From contig CAMCXS010000010.1 in the NCBI GenBank assembly GCA_945883495.1, positions 31,003 to 95,002 of the forward strand: DNA of 64,000 bases, read 5' to 3'. This document shows positions 54,440 through 63,860 of the stretch, one piece after another. Position 1 is the first letter of the stretch; the number at the start of each line of letters is the position of its first letter. The notes beneath the pieces were generated by a model. The model had not been told where the DNA came from and made no database searches. It worked only from the letters and a program-made list of their open reading frames with translations. Origin of the DNA: Akkermansia muciniphila. GTDB lineage: Bacteria; Verrucomicrobiota; Verrucomicrobiia; Verrucomicrobiales; DEV007. A program made the translations under genes and the position numbers.

Positions 54440-56527
54440 TCAGTTCGGTGCTGTTGCAAATTTGTATAGCAACACACCGTGCCCCGGAATCGCCAGCGGA
54501 AGGGAATCCTTCGCGGTATCCAGCGTGGCTATGTTCTGCTGCCTCCAGAGGTCGCGGATGGTTTGCTTGCCGGATAACTGAAGTTTGGTGAAGTCCTTGA
54601 ACTCCAACCTCACCGGCTCGGTGCCGAGGTTGAAGAAGCCGATTGCGCGACCGCCGTCGGCCAGTTCCTTTTCATAGACGCGCACATCGGCGACCATGCC
54701 GCCGGTCTCGCTGACCTTGATCGCGCACGTCGCCTGTTTGCCGAGTTCGTCCTGATCGACCGCCAGCACTTCGTCATTCGTCAAGAGGCTCAGGGTGAAG
54801 TCATCCAGCTTGGTCATGTCACTCCCGATCAGCAAGGGTGCGGCGAGCAGGCACCAGAGGCTGATGTGGGTGTATTGCTCATCCGGCGTGAGGCTCGTCG
54901 GATGCGGCTTGCCCCAGCCGACCCAGCCGACGATGAGCATGTCGGGGTCGGTCCAGTTGCCTGGCTTCGCGACGGGTGCGGCCTTGTCCTGATAGAAGCC
55001 AATCTCCTTGACGCTACGCCATGAGTCGTTGACGTCGCCGGTGGTGCGCCAGCAACTGCCTTGGACCGAGGCGCCCCATTTCCACACGTCATGGCCGCCA
55101 TATTGGCAGAGGCTGAAAATGATGTCGCGGGGCTGGTCGCGCAGGAAGCCGCCCATCACCTTGAAGGGATGAATCGCGTAGTCGTTGTCGCTGGAGTTCT
55201 TCCGGACCGGAACGTTCAACGGGTTCGCAACCGCTCCATCCACGACGGAGCCATAGCTGCACCAGTCATATTTTAAGTAATCGAAGCCCCACTGGGCATA
55301 GGTCCGGGCATCCTGCTCCTCGTGCAGCCAGCTCCCGGCGCATTTCCCACACGTCGTCGGACCAGGCGAGGAATAGAGGCCGATTTTCAAGCCCAGGTCG
55401 TGAACGTAATCCGCCAGCCCCTTCATGTCGGGAAAGCGGGCATTCGAGACGATGAAACCCTTGTCGTCGCGGAAAGGCTTTACCAAGTCCTGCACGTCCT
55501 TTTGGTCCGTCGGAAGGTGGTTCTGCCAGTAATCGTCGATGTTGATATACGTCCAACCGTGGTTGATGAGGCCGCTCCTGACCATCGCGTCCGCCGCGCC
55601 TTTCACTTTCTCGGCGGAGACCGCGTGCGCAAAGCAGTTCCAGCTATTCCAGCCCATCGGTGGTGTCATCGCGATGGTGTCGCCGCAGACGATGCGGAAT
55701 CGTTTCTCCGCCGAGCCGAGCGCATTCTTGGCACCGAGCGTGACGATGAACTCCCCCTTGGATTGCAGGGTCCCCGTGATGCGGCCGGTCTTTTTGTCCA
55801 CGGTTAAGCCGTTTGGCAGATTCGTTGCCGAAAACTCCATCGGCCGGTCGCCGGTTGCCGGGATGGTGAAGAGGAATGGCGAACCGGGGCGCACGCCAAA
55901 GACATTCGCGCCGTTGATGCGCGGAGTGTGCGGAGGAGCGGGAGTGAGAATATAGGGCGCGACCATCGCGGGGACCGGTTCACGACTGGTTTCAAAAGTC
56001 TTCGCCGTCTTCGTCTCGAACTTCGCATCCGCCCAGTCGCCGAAGTCGTCATTGTTGCCGTCGTCCGCATCGCCGACCTTCAAGAGGAGCCGCTTCACTC
56101 CAGCGACGCTGACTTCAAACGCCTTGGCCGCTTCGTTGGTACGCATCACGCCGCTGCTCCAGAGCAACCGGCCATCGCCGATGACGAAGAATTCGATGCT
56201 CGTTCTTAATGAGCCACGCTTGCAGTCATCCGCGCCCACCTGGGCGGAAAATGTGCTGGCCTCGCCGTTCAGATGGACGACCAAAACGCTTTCCGCGACC
56301 GTGCCGACGCCGCGTTCAAATCGTTTCGTGCTGATGGTCAGAGGCTTGCCATCCCCTGGGTTCTTGGCCGCGCTTTTGTTCTTCTGAGGCCTGCCCCAGC
56401 CTTGGCTGATTGGAGCCAAGTTCAGATCATCGAGCCAGACCGTTTCGGCGGACACTCTGGAGGGGGCAAATCCGGCCAGAAGAAGGCAAAGTCCAATCGC
56501 AGCGGGGTAATTGAGGGAGGAGAACAT
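54440..56527 (-). CDS. GH27 alpha-galactosidase with NPCBM domain
   Basis: The 695-residue exported enzyme has a signal peptide (cleavage near VSA-E), an N-terminal NPCBM-type carbohydrate-binding domain (about 28-170), an Ig-like putative-sugar domain (about 200-280) and a GH27 barrel (about 285-600). The barrel has the nucleophile Asp421 in YDWCSYG, the acid/base Asp498 in WRTTGDVND, and the opening MGWNSWNCF. A C-terminal beta domain completes it. It removes terminal alpha-galactose from polysaccharides or glycolipids. Confidence 0.94.
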   Translation of the reverse strand: MFSSLNYPAAIGLCLLLAGFAPSRVSAETVWLDDLNLAPISQGWGRPQKNKSAAKNPGDGKPLTISTKRFERGVGTVAESVLVVHLNGEASTFSAQVGADDCKRGSLRTSIEFFVIGDGRLLWSSGVMRTNEAAKAFEVSVAGVKRLLLKVGDADDGNNDDFGDWADAKFETKTAKTFETSREPVPAMVAPYILTPAPPHTPRINGANVFGVRPGSPFLFTIPATGDRPMEFSATNLPNGLTVDKKTGRITGTLQSKGEFIVTLGAKNALGSAEKRFRIVCGDTIAMTPPMGWNSWNCFAHAVSAEKVKGAADAMVRSGLINHGWTYINIDDYWQNHLPTDQKDVQDLVKPFRDDKGFIVSNARFPDMKGLADYVHDLGLKIGLYSSPGPTTCGKCAGSWLHEEQDARTYAQWGFDYLKYDWCSYGSVVDGAVANPLNVPVRKNSSDNDYAIHPFKVMGGFLRDQPRDIIFSLCQYGGHDVWKWGASVQGSCWRTTGDVNDSWRSVKEIGFYQDKAAPVAKPGNWTDPDMLIVGWVGWGKPHPTSLTPDEQYTHISLWCLLAAPLLIGSDMTKLDDFTLSLLTNDEVLAVDQDELGKQATCAIKVSETGGMVADVRVYEKELADGGRAIGFFNLGTEPVRLEFKDFTKLQLSGKQTIRDLWRQQNIATLDTAKDSLPLAIPGHGVLLYKFATAPN

Positions 56528-56623
56528 AAGTGATCGGATTTTTCTTTTCGAGCGTGGGTGGTTTTATGGGGCGCATTGCTGTACTGGTCGGCTTTGCTGC
56601 GAAACGTCCTCCCGAAGTTGGCC

Positions 56624-56761
56624 TTACGGCACCCATTTGAAATCGCCAAAGATCACCTTGTTCAAATCCGATCCTTGCTTGGGGAGATGAACCCCCACCA
56701 TACCCGGGCCGACGGCGACTCGATGGCCGCCGGGTTCAAAAAGGAAAATCCTTTCAGTAGT
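56624..56761 (-). pseudogene. 3' remnant of an unidentified exported gene
   Basis: A 45-residue open stretch between an in-frame stop at 56762-56764 and a stop at 56624-56626 reads like the C-terminus of a beta-rich enzyme (IFLFEPGGHRVAVG, then LPKQGSDLNKVIFGDFKW). It has no start codon. The region lies between the GH27 gene and the tandem esterase on the same strand, so it may be the tail of a gene deleted there. No family name is offered. Confidence 0.35.
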
Positions 56762-56812
56762 TCAGTTTGCAGTCACGCTACCTTCTCTCGTGGCTAAGGC
56801 CGATCCGCATGT

Positions 56813-58591
56813 TCACTGGTTGAACCCGTTGTGGTTCATGAATTCCCAGATGCGTCCCATCCAGGTATAACTGCCCGTGCCCGGGGCGGCGGCCCTTTGG
56901 AAGCAGTGACCGCGTCCGACCAGCGTGTGGAGATCGGACTGGATTCCCATCCGGCGAAGCTGCTCCCAGCATTTCACCGAATTCATCGCCGCCCAACCGT
57001 CCTCGTCGCCGTGGATGAACAGCATCGGACAAGTCGCAAGGTCGAAGGAGAACTCAGGGACGGCCCTCGCGTCGTCCTCGTTGCCGCCCTTCGCATTCGG
57101 GGATTCCGCGCCGTCCGTGAGCGCATACGCCGGATAGATCGCAACCGCCCACTGCACGTTGCAGGGAAGCTTGTCGAGGTCGTCAATCGGCGCATAGGAC
57201 CGGCGTTTCGAGCTGGTCGCGCCCATGAGCGTGAGGTGTCCACCGGCCGAGGAGCCCATGATGCCGATGCGGTCGGGATCTAGGCCCTTCGTGGCGGCCT
57301 TGCTGCGGACGATCCGGACGGTGCGCTGCAGGTCCTGCCAGGCCGTCGTGTGCTTGGCCAGTCCGCCTTGCGGGCGCGGCGTGCGGTATTTCATCGTCAC
57401 GACCGTCATCCCCTTTTCGTTCAGGTAGCGCCGCGTCGGCGCGACTTCGAATCCGTCGGGATTATTGCCCATGTAGCCTCCGCCCGAGTAGATGATCTGG
57501 ATCGCCTTCGTCTTGAGTTCCTTCGGCGTGTGCCACTCGAGATAAGGCTGGCACTGGTTCGCCTGCACATCCGGCATTTTGCCTTCCGGCCAGACCGGCT
57601 CCTTGCTGGTTTCACCACGCGCATCGTTGTCCGGATAGCGGGTCATCAGATCGACTTCCGCACCGAGACTCCCGTCAAAATTCATCTGGCGGAGGAACTC
57701 CGCGACACGGTCAAGCCAGTGGTCGTAGGCGGTGCCGTCCTCGCCTTTGCCCGGGTCGCCCATGAACCCGTGGGGGCGGTCTGCGAAGAGATGGATCTCA
57801 GCCGGGATTTTCATCCTGCGGAGCTGGCGGTAGATCTGTGTGGAGCCGTTGGGAGAATACATGTCCGTCCCGCCGTGGAAGAGCGCCATCGGACACGTCT
57901 TCGCGTCGAACTTGAAGACGTCCGAGAGCTTCACATCGATCGCGTCGCCATCGCGCGTGTTGGGGCCGTTGAGTCCGTCCGTAAGCGCGTAGGCCGTGTA
58001 GATCGGCACCGCCCAGTTGACGTGGCACGGAAGCTGGTCGAGTCCGTCGACCTGCCCATACGCCGGTGTGAGTGCACTCGTCGCGAGCAGGACCGTCAGG
58101 TGCGCGCCTGCGGAGAACCCGAACGCACCGATCTTCTCCGGGTCGAAGCCGCGCTTCGTCGCATCGTTGCGGACGAGACGGACGGCGCGTTGCCCGTCCT
58201 CCCACGCACTCTGATAGATCGGCAACCCTTGCGGACGCGGCGTGCGGTAAGTGAGACTCACGCAGACGAACCCAAGTTCGGTGAACTTCTTCGCGACCCG
58301 GTCAATCCACTCCCCGTCGCAGCAATTCTGATAACCGCCGCCGGAAATGAGCAACATGCATCCACCGTTTTTCGTCGCTGGCGCCTCGTACCAGTCGAGA
58401 TACGGCATCGTGTGTTCCGCCGCCTTGAATCCCGGCGCGTTCACCTCCTGGGTGGTCGCCGCGATCTGCTGGGGCTGGAAATCCGGAATCTTTCCTCCCG
58501 GCCACAACTCGGCCCGCTCCCCGGCGGCCGCCAGAACAGCGACTAGCAACCAAGAACCCAAAATCATCGTCTTTTTCATCATCAATTTCAT
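56813..58591 (-). CDS. Tandem alpha/beta-hydrolase esterase (two complete domains)
   Basis: The 592-residue exported protein has a signal peptide and two consecutive esterase domains of the BD-FAE/acetyl-xylan-esterase-like type. Domain 1 (about 25-305) has nucleophile Ser160 (GFSAG), Asp243 and His274 (DRPHGF). Domain 2 (about 330-592) has Ser448 (GSSAG), Asp529 and His562 (GRGHCF). The two halves match each other in YRTPRPQG, LPC.V.WAV.IY.AYALTDG and other segments, so they arose by duplication. Start ATG 58591 has GGGAGCGG upstream. Likely deacetylates plant-type polysaccharides. Confidence 0.88.
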   Translation of the reverse strand: MKLMMKKTMILGSWLLVAVLAAAGERAELWPGGKIPDFQPQQIAATTQEVNAPGFKAAEHTMPYLDWYEAPATKNGGCMLLISGGGYQNCCDGEWIDRVAKKFTELGFVCVSLTYRTPRPQGLPIYQSAWEDGQRAVRLVRNDATKRGFDPEKIGAFGFSAGAHLTVLLATSALTPAYGQVDGLDQLPCHVNWAVPIYTAYALTDGLNGPNTRDGDAIDVKLSDVFKFDAKTCPMALFHGGTDMYSPNGSTQIYRQLRRMKIPAEIHLFADRPHGFMGDPGKGEDGTAYDHWLDRVAEFLRQMNFDGSLGAEVDLMTRYPDNDARGETSKEPVWPEGKMPDVQANQCQPYLEWHTPKELKTKAIQIIYSGGGYMGNNPDGFEVAPTRRYLNEKGMTVVTMKYRTPRPQGGLAKHTTAWQDLQRTVRIVRSKAATKGLDPDRIGIMGSSAGGHLTLMGATSSKRRSYAPIDDLDKLPCNVQWAVAIYPAYALTDGAESPNAKGGNEDDARAVPEFSFDLATCPMLFIHGDEDGWAAMNSVKCWEQLRRMGIQSDLHTLVGRGHCFQRAAAPGTGSYTWMGRIWEFMNHNGFNQ

Positions 58592-58885
58592 CGTTCCGCT
58601 CCCTGGGTTTTTCCATTTGCACCGCAGCGCTGTGATCCACTTCGTCACAAGCCCTTACCGATGTGACGGAGTGGTGTCTTGTAGCAAATGATTCCGCCAA
58701 ACGTCTGGGGGGGGGGCGGTCGAATGGGTCAGGCCTGCCCCTACAAGCCACGATCCCCTACTTTGATTCTTTCAGGGGCCTCCCTCAACTGAACGAAATG
58801 CCTGGCACAATGAACAGGGGATGGTAGGGGTTCATCTCCTCCGGGCCGCCGATCGCTCCCCACCTTTCTTCCATCCGAGTCGCAG

Positions 58886-61800
58886 TCAAATCCCACTCAG
58901 CGTCAACCGGAAGAACGCCGCCTCACCGCCCAGGGCCTCGCGAGGCACGCGGAGAACGACCGTCCCGTCCAGTTGATCCTCCAACTCCGCGTGGCCGGTA
59001 ACGTCTTGCCAGGATCCCGGTGCCAGGGTGGTGCTTCCTTCGACCACGACCAGCAGATCACTCCGTCCCTGCGCGGGAAGGCGGGCTTCGAAATGGGTCG
59101 CGGTCATCACCGGCAGCCGAAAGGCATCACTCACCGCCGGATCGGTCCCGAGGGCGTATTCCACCAGATCGATCAAGCCATCTTCATCGAGATCCCCGGT
59201 GTCGATCCCACTGGTTCCCGGCGTTTGCCGCTGCCAGTGCTCCCGGGGCGTGAGGGCGGCCGTGGCGGCGCCGGCGTAAAGGTAGAGAATTCGCGATCCG
59301 TTGTGCCGGGTCCCGCCGGTGAACGACGCGCGATCGGCTGTCAGCGTGGTGCCTCCGCGGGTTTCGGTGACCAAGTTCGCATAATGGCGCGTCTGATTCA
59401 CGGTGCCGTCGTATTCCCCGATCCCGGTGAGCGTGGCGTGGGCATCGCTGATCTCAAACATCGGCGCGGCATCGTCCGTGGTGAGATCGACGCGGTAGAT
59501 CAACCCGCCCCAGACTTCGCTCCAGCCCCCATTGCGGGCGTGCAGCACGGTGCCGTATTTCTCCGTCTTCAACCCGAGAATCCAGAGCGTGGAAGCGTCA
59601 TTGACGATTTTGGTCCCCGCGCCCTCAGCATTGAAGGAGCGCGCCCAAATGCGCTGCGCGGGATGGGTGAAGCTGTGATCTCCGCCCACGCAGTCCTCCA
59701 CAAAGAAATCGCCACGCCCGCGCCCTTCGCAGCGGACGCCGGTGGTGTTGACGACGGCCACGGTGCGTTTGCTGGCGTGCTCCAGGACGAATTGGCTGGA
59801 AAACCCGCTCAGCCGCTCAATCCGCAACAAAGGCGCATCGCTCTCCCCGCCATCGACAACGCGCAATCGTCCCACACCATTGTTCCCCAGCACCCGGCCT
59901 TTGGTGCCGATGATGCGGCGCACCGGACCGCTGATCTCCACGGTGCCGGTGAGGAGAAAAGATTTCCCTCCGGGAAGCACGAGCGTGGTTTTGCCGAAGT
60001 TCGCGCCGCCGGGTTTCATGGAATCGACCGCAGCCTGGAGCCCTGCAGAGTCATCGGTCACGCCGTCCCCGTTGGCGAAGTCCGCGGCGTTCACCCAGGT
60101 GGCGGGATCGTCCCAAGGCACGTCCGGGGTTTCCAGAACTTCCAGCCCGGACATGTTCATCGGATTCCCTGCAAACTGACGCGCCTCCAGCAGTGCGGTA
60201 TTCGCGGTGGCGTGGCTCTTGAGCCAACGATCGATACCAGGCCCGCTCAGCGGCACATTGGCTGCGGGCAGCCCTGTATAATTGGCGAAACGGGCTTGCG
60301 CGGCGTTAGCATAACCGGAAATCGCGACGCGATACGCCGCCACATTGCCGACCGAAGAAATAGCGTGAGCTCCCCCGCCCGCCGCCGTGCAAGTGAATTC
60401 ACTATCCAGCAGCGTGAGGAGCCCGAACCAATGTCCCGCGGAATTGAAGGAATCGCCATTGATCACCGCGGGAATGGGGAGCGATTGCACGCTGACGAGG
60501 TTCCGGGCGGTGACAACTTGTTGCACGTTGTAGAGGCCGCAAAAGCTTTGGCCGCGCACCGTGCAATGCTCCAGGATGGCACTGTTGATGGCATTCCCGG
60601 TCTGGATACCGATGCGAAAGCCCTCCACGATCACGTCTTTGATGAGGAGCGGACCGTTCAAGCCGTTGTTGAGCTGCAAGCCCACGCCCAAAGTATTTTG
60701 CGAGCTCAGAATACGCACGCGGCGGATCCCACCCTGGTTGTTGCTGATCCAACGCACGCCCAGCGCACTAGGATTGTCCGTGCCGGTATCCAGCGTCAGG
60801 TTGTAGAGTTCGTTTTGAAAGCGGTCCGCGCTGGAGCCGGGAGCAATATCGAGCATCGGTTTGGGGGTGGCGACTCCGTTCTCAAAACCGGCTGAGCCCG
60901 GCAACAAACGCAAGACCGTGCCATCGCGCGATTGCCCCTGCAGGGTGTTGAAACGCTGGTTGCCTCCGATTTCCAGGGTGTCGCTGAGGTGGTAGACACC
61001 GTTGCGCAACCAGAGCACGCGGTTTTGGTCGGCATAATCGTTGAGCGCCTGCTGCAAGCCCGCCGTGTCGTCGATTCCGTCGTCTGGAATCACGGTGGGG
61101 TAGAGCGCGACCACGTCGATGACCGTTCCGGCCGGGAAACGCAGGTTCTCGGTGCCGGGGGCAGGGGGAGGTTCGTCATTGTCCAGGATCGTGAGCGTGG
61201 CGCTGGCATTCGCGGCCGCGTCGTAAGCCAAAGTGGGCACCACCGCCAGCGTCAGAGTCTCCGCGGGCTCGATCTCCGCGTCATCGAAGAGACTGACCGT
61301 GAAACTGGCGCTCGCGCTGCCGGCCGGGATCGCCCGGTTCAGGGAAAAGTCCGCGTAATCGACGCCCAGGGCCGCATCCCCGGTCACGGACAGCGAAACG
61401 TTCAGGGCTGCCGCGGTGTCTCCGGTGCGGGCGAGGGTCACGGTGAGCGGCGTGGCCGTCCCTTCCACCGCGCTGGTGGGGGAAAAGGTCACGCCCACCT
61501 GCGGCTTGGCCGCGCCATCGTCATCGGCGATGGTGACGGTGCCGGAAACGTTGGAACCAAGAGTGTAGCCGGCGCCGCTTTGCAAGGTGAGCGTGACCGT
61601 TTCCGCGCCTTCCATGGCCGCATCATCCAACGGGGTGATGACGATGCTGACGCTGCTCTGCCCGTCCGGAAGAGTCACGCTGCCACTCAGGGTGGCAAAA
61701 TCCGCGCCGGGCGTGGCGGTCCCGCCGATTTGATACCCGATGGTCACCGCGCCGCTCGTCTGCGTCCCGCGGGTGACGGTGAAACTGCCGGGATCGAGCC

Positions 61801-63223
61801 CCGCCTCCGCCGCGTTGGCGTCCGAGACCACCAGCGAAACCTCGCTGCCCGCTACCCCGGCCGGTTTGATCACCGTCAGATACATGCGCGACTGCGCGGT
61901 TCCACCGTTCGGGCCCAGCTCGACCAGTTGACCGCTGCTGAAGCTCTTGCGGAACAAGCGCAGGACCGAAGGTGCGGAGAAGAGCGTGTTGCCGGTGCTG
62001 ACGGGGAGATCGAGACCGGTATCGGTCCAAGAGGAAAGCCACGCCGGTTTGGTGAGGATCGCGTTGTGATGGGCGATGTAGACGTCCGCGTCCCGGGTGA
62101 GGTTGAAACTCAGCAAGGTGGCGCCGGTGTAACTCGCCGCGCCTTCCATGGGCCGGATCCACTCGGCGCCGGTGACCTCGGAAGGCACGCTGTAAACCGC
62201 GGAGCCGTGGGCCGCGACGTAACAGAAGTCCGCCGTCTGCAAGTTCCCGCACACCTTCCAAGCCGCCTCGCCGCTGGTGCCTCCGCTTTGATCGGAAGGG
62301 TGGATGGCGTTGTTCGCCGGATCAAAGATCTGGAGATTGGCCACCGACGTGGGCAGCACCACCGTCTGCGGCGGGATGTCAAACGGCTGCGCCACGACAT
62401 ACGCCGCCCAGGCTTGGGCACTCGCCTGGTCCGGCAGCCAGATCGCCTTGGCGCGTTCTCCTGCGTAGGTCGCGTAAGGAGCGACTTCCTTCGTGATGAG
62501 ATGTCCGAGCCAGCCAGTGGTGACGTCGATGGTTTGCAACACGGGCGGTTGCGTCGCCACCCAGTTCGCGGCGGGCAGGCGGCGCTGCAACATCCCTTCC
62601 AGAATCGTCGTCGCCAGCGCCGCGGGCATCGCGGTTCCGGTATGCGCGGTATTCGGCTCCGTGATCACGCCCCAAGGGGCATCGCCTCCGCGCCGGCCCA
62701 CAAGGCAGTTCTCCGTGGGCATGATGAAGCCGCTGAGGTTGTCCCTCTCCCCGGCCAGAAAGATGGCGGGCACGGGAAACGCCGGGGTGAAATCAAACAG
62801 CGTGTCTGCCGCCACGGAGCCATCGAGCCGGTTGAAGTTGAAGCCATCGTTCCCGGTCATGAACATGCGACCGGGATGATGAGAAAGGATCGCGGCACAA
62901 CGCCCCGGATTGGCCACTGCCGTCTGCATGGCGCGCCGCCCGTTGGAGGAGAGCCCATACGGAACGTAAGGAGCCACCGCCACCTCCGGACGGCCAGTCG
63001 TCGCCGCCAGGGAGGCGAGGGAACCTTGCGGACTGTGCCCCGTGGTGGCCAGAAGAGTCGAGGTCCGCTGGGCAAAGGCCTGCCACGTCGAGTCCGTCAA
63101 CGCCGTCGTCTCCACGGACACGACCGCCCGGACGAAGGTGGTCGATGGAGCGAGGTAATAGGATTGCGCCCAGGCCGGGAGCGCCGCAGTGAGGAAGAGG
63201 AGGGAGGCGAGCCGTGCGTTCAT
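58886..63223 (-). CDS. Large exported mosaic protein: esterase-like, Calx-beta and pectate-lyase-fold domains
   Basis: The 1445-residue protein has a signal peptide (MNARLASLLFLTAALPAWA). Its first ~450 residues resemble an alpha/beta-hydrolase fragment (LSHHPGRM, VPAIFLAGERDN) and do not show a complete triad. Two Calx-beta domains follow (about 470-580 and 585-690). Two right-handed beta-helix regions come next (about 700-1000 and 1045-1330), opening with 'IPDDGIDDTAGLQQAL' and 'GDGVTDDSAGLQAAV', as in pectate-lyase-like proteins. A calcium-loop tail (LDEDGLIDLVEYALGTDP) and a short C-terminal beta domain end it. The start sits 2 bases from an 18-bp MarR-type palindrome. Confidence 0.85.
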   Translation of the reverse strand: MNARLASLLFLTAALPAWAQSYYLAPSTTFVRAVVSVETTALTDSTWQAFAQRTSTLLATTGHSPQGSLASLAATTGRPEVAVAPYVPYGLSSNGRRAMQTAVANPGRCAAILSHHPGRMFMTGNDGFNFNRLDGSVAADTLFDFTPAFPVPAIFLAGERDNLSGFIMPTENCLVGRRGGDAPWGVITEPNTAHTGTAMPAALATTILEGMLQRRLPAANWVATQPPVLQTIDVTTGWLGHLITKEVAPYATYAGERAKAIWLPDQASAQAWAAYVVAQPFDIPPQTVVLPTSVANLQIFDPANNAIHPSDQSGGTSGEAAWKVCGNLQTADFCYVAAHGSAVYSVPSEVTGAEWIRPMEGAASYTGATLLSFNLTRDADVYIAHHNAILTKPAWLSSWTDTGLDLPVSTGNTLFSAPSVLRLFRKSFSSGQLVELGPNGGTAQSRMYLTVIKPAGVAGSEVSLVVSDANAAEAGLDPGSFTVTRGTQTSGAVTIGYQIGGTATPGADFATLSGSVTLPDGQSSVSIVITPLDDAAMEGAETVTLTLQSGAGYTLGSNVSGTVTIADDDGAAKPQVGVTFSPTSAVEGTATPLTVTLARTGDTAAALNVSLSVTGDAALGVDYADFSLNRAIPAGSASASFTVSLFDDAEIEPAETLTLAVVPTLAYDAAANASATLTILDNDEPPPAPGTENLRFPAGTVIDVVALYPTVIPDDGIDDTAGLQQALNDYADQNRVLWLRNGVYHLSDTLEIGGNQRFNTLQGQSRDGTVLRLLPGSAGFENGVATPKPMLDIAPGSSADRFQNELYNLTLDTGTDNPSALGVRWISNNQGGIRRVRILSSQNTLGVGLQLNNGLNGPLLIKDVIVEGFRIGIQTGNAINSAILEHCTVRGQSFCGLYNVQQVVTARNLVSVQSLPIPAVINGDSFNSAGHWFGLLTLLDSEFTCTAAGGGAHAISSVGNVAAYRVAISGYANAAQARFANYTGLPAANVPLSGPGIDRWLKSHATANTALLEARQFAGNPMNMSGLEVLETPDVPWDDPATWVNAADFANGDGVTDDSAGLQAAVDSMKPGGANFGKTTLVLPGGKSFLLTGTVEISGPVRRIIGTKGRVLGNNGVGRLRVVDGGESDAPLLRIERLSGFSSQFVLEHASKRTVAVVNTTGVRCEGRGRGDFFVEDCVGGDHSFTHPAQRIWARSFNAEGAGTKIVNDASTLWILGLKTEKYGTVLHARNGGWSEVWGGLIYRVDLTTDDAAPMFEISDAHATLTGIGEYDGTVNQTRHYANLVTETRGGTTLTADRASFTGGTRHNGSRILYLYAGAATAALTPREHWQRQTPGTSGIDTGDLDEDGLIDLVEYALGTDPAVSDAFRLPVMTATHFEARLPAQGRSDLLVVVEGSTTLAPGSWQDVTGHAELEDQLDGTVVLRVPREALGGEAAFFRLTLSGI

Positions 63224-63225
63224 GG

Positions 63226-63243
63226 TATTACGAAGTCGAACTA
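63226..63243. promoter_or_regulatory. Probable MarR operator at the start of the large mosaic gene
   Basis: The 18-bp sequence tattacgaagtcgaacta is an imperfect palindrome with core TnCG...CGnA. It begins 2 bases upstream of the ATG at 63223 (gene strand). The same element, 15 of 18 identical, lies at the same spacing in front of the MarR gene at 63808-63825. Spacing identity makes a shared operator the simplest reading. Confidence 0.65.
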
Positions 63244-63289
63244 TCTGATCGAGGCATGATGGATCTGGAAAAACGGAGAGAAAAGAAAT

Positions 63290-63805
63290 TCAGTGCGGTG
63301 CGGGAGAACGGCGGGCCGCCTTCTTGGCCGGTTTGGGGTCGGGAGGAGCGGAACGGGCGGTTTCCAGGTAGCCGTCCATGTTCGCGAGCACGCGGGAGAG
63401 CAGCGTGCGCAGTTGCAAGGCCTCCTCTGGGGAGAGTCCATCGTGCAGAATCTCCAGGACGCGCTCGTGCCGTTGTTGCATGCGCTGGCGTAGGGATTTC
63501 CCTTGAGGGGTGAGGTAAACTTGCCAGGCGCGGCCATCGTTCGGGTCGGGCAGGCGCTGGATCAAGCCGCCCTTTTCCATGCCGTCCAAGAGACCGGTGA
63601 GCGTGCCATTGGGAATGCCCAGCGTCTCCACTAGGTGCTTCACGGGGCAGCCGTCCGCCTTCAGAAGCGTGTAGTAAATGGCCCCCATGCCCGGCCGGAT
63701 CGTGTCCGTCAACCCCGCCTCCGCCAGCGTCGCATCGGCAAACGCACGGAACGCATGAGTGGTCCGGACCACCAGAAACGGGAGCTCGGGAAGATCGTCC
63801 AGCAC
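63290..63805 (-). CDS. MarR-family regulator, start corrected to GTG 63805
   Basis: The 171-residue protein is a winged-helix MarR regulator, with the recognition region CPVKHLVETLGIPNGTLTGL and the wing RLPDPNDGRAWQVYLT. The tail is Ala/Lys/Pro-rich and basic. The open frame runs to 63901, but the part above 63805 overlaps an 18-bp operator-like palindrome and, beyond 63860, a group II intron end. I therefore place the start at GTG 63805. It is probably autoregulated through the palindrome and also controls the downstream mosaic gene; ligand unknown. Confidence 0.85.
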   Translation of the reverse strand: MLDDLPELPFLVVRTTHAFRAFADATLAEAGLTDTIRPGMGAIYYTLLKADGCPVKHLVETLGIPNGTLTGLLDGMEKGGLIQRLPDPNDGRAWQVYLTPQGKSLRQRMQQRHERVLEILHDGLSPEEALQLRTLLSRVLANMDGYLETARSAPPDPKPAKKAARRSPAPH

Positions 63806-63807
63806 GA

Positions 63808-63825
63808 TATTACGATGCCGAACTA
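63808..63825. promoter_or_regulatory. Probable MarR autoregulatory operator
   Basis: The 18-bp sequence tattacgatgccgaacta begins 2 bases from the GTG start at 63805, exactly matching the spacing of its copy at 63226-63243. Location over the start region suggests repression by blocking polymerase or the transcript start. No separate -10/-35 pair could be assigned with confidence. Confidence 0.65.
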
Positions 63826-63860
63826 CTTTCGCGATGTCAATGGCCAATGCGGGGGTCCGG

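Noticed and set aside
58707..58716. Run of ten G
   Set aside because: It could be slippage-prone, but it lies in the intergenic stretch upstream of the esterase gene and not in a coding frame or an obvious promoter spacer. A phase-variation role cannot be supported.
58973..63259. Two very long plus-strand frames (640 and 775 residues)
   Set aside because: They lie antisense to the 1445-residue gene and show Arg/Gly/His-rich composition typical of shadow frames in GC-rich DNA. The minus strand has the signal peptide and domain motifs.
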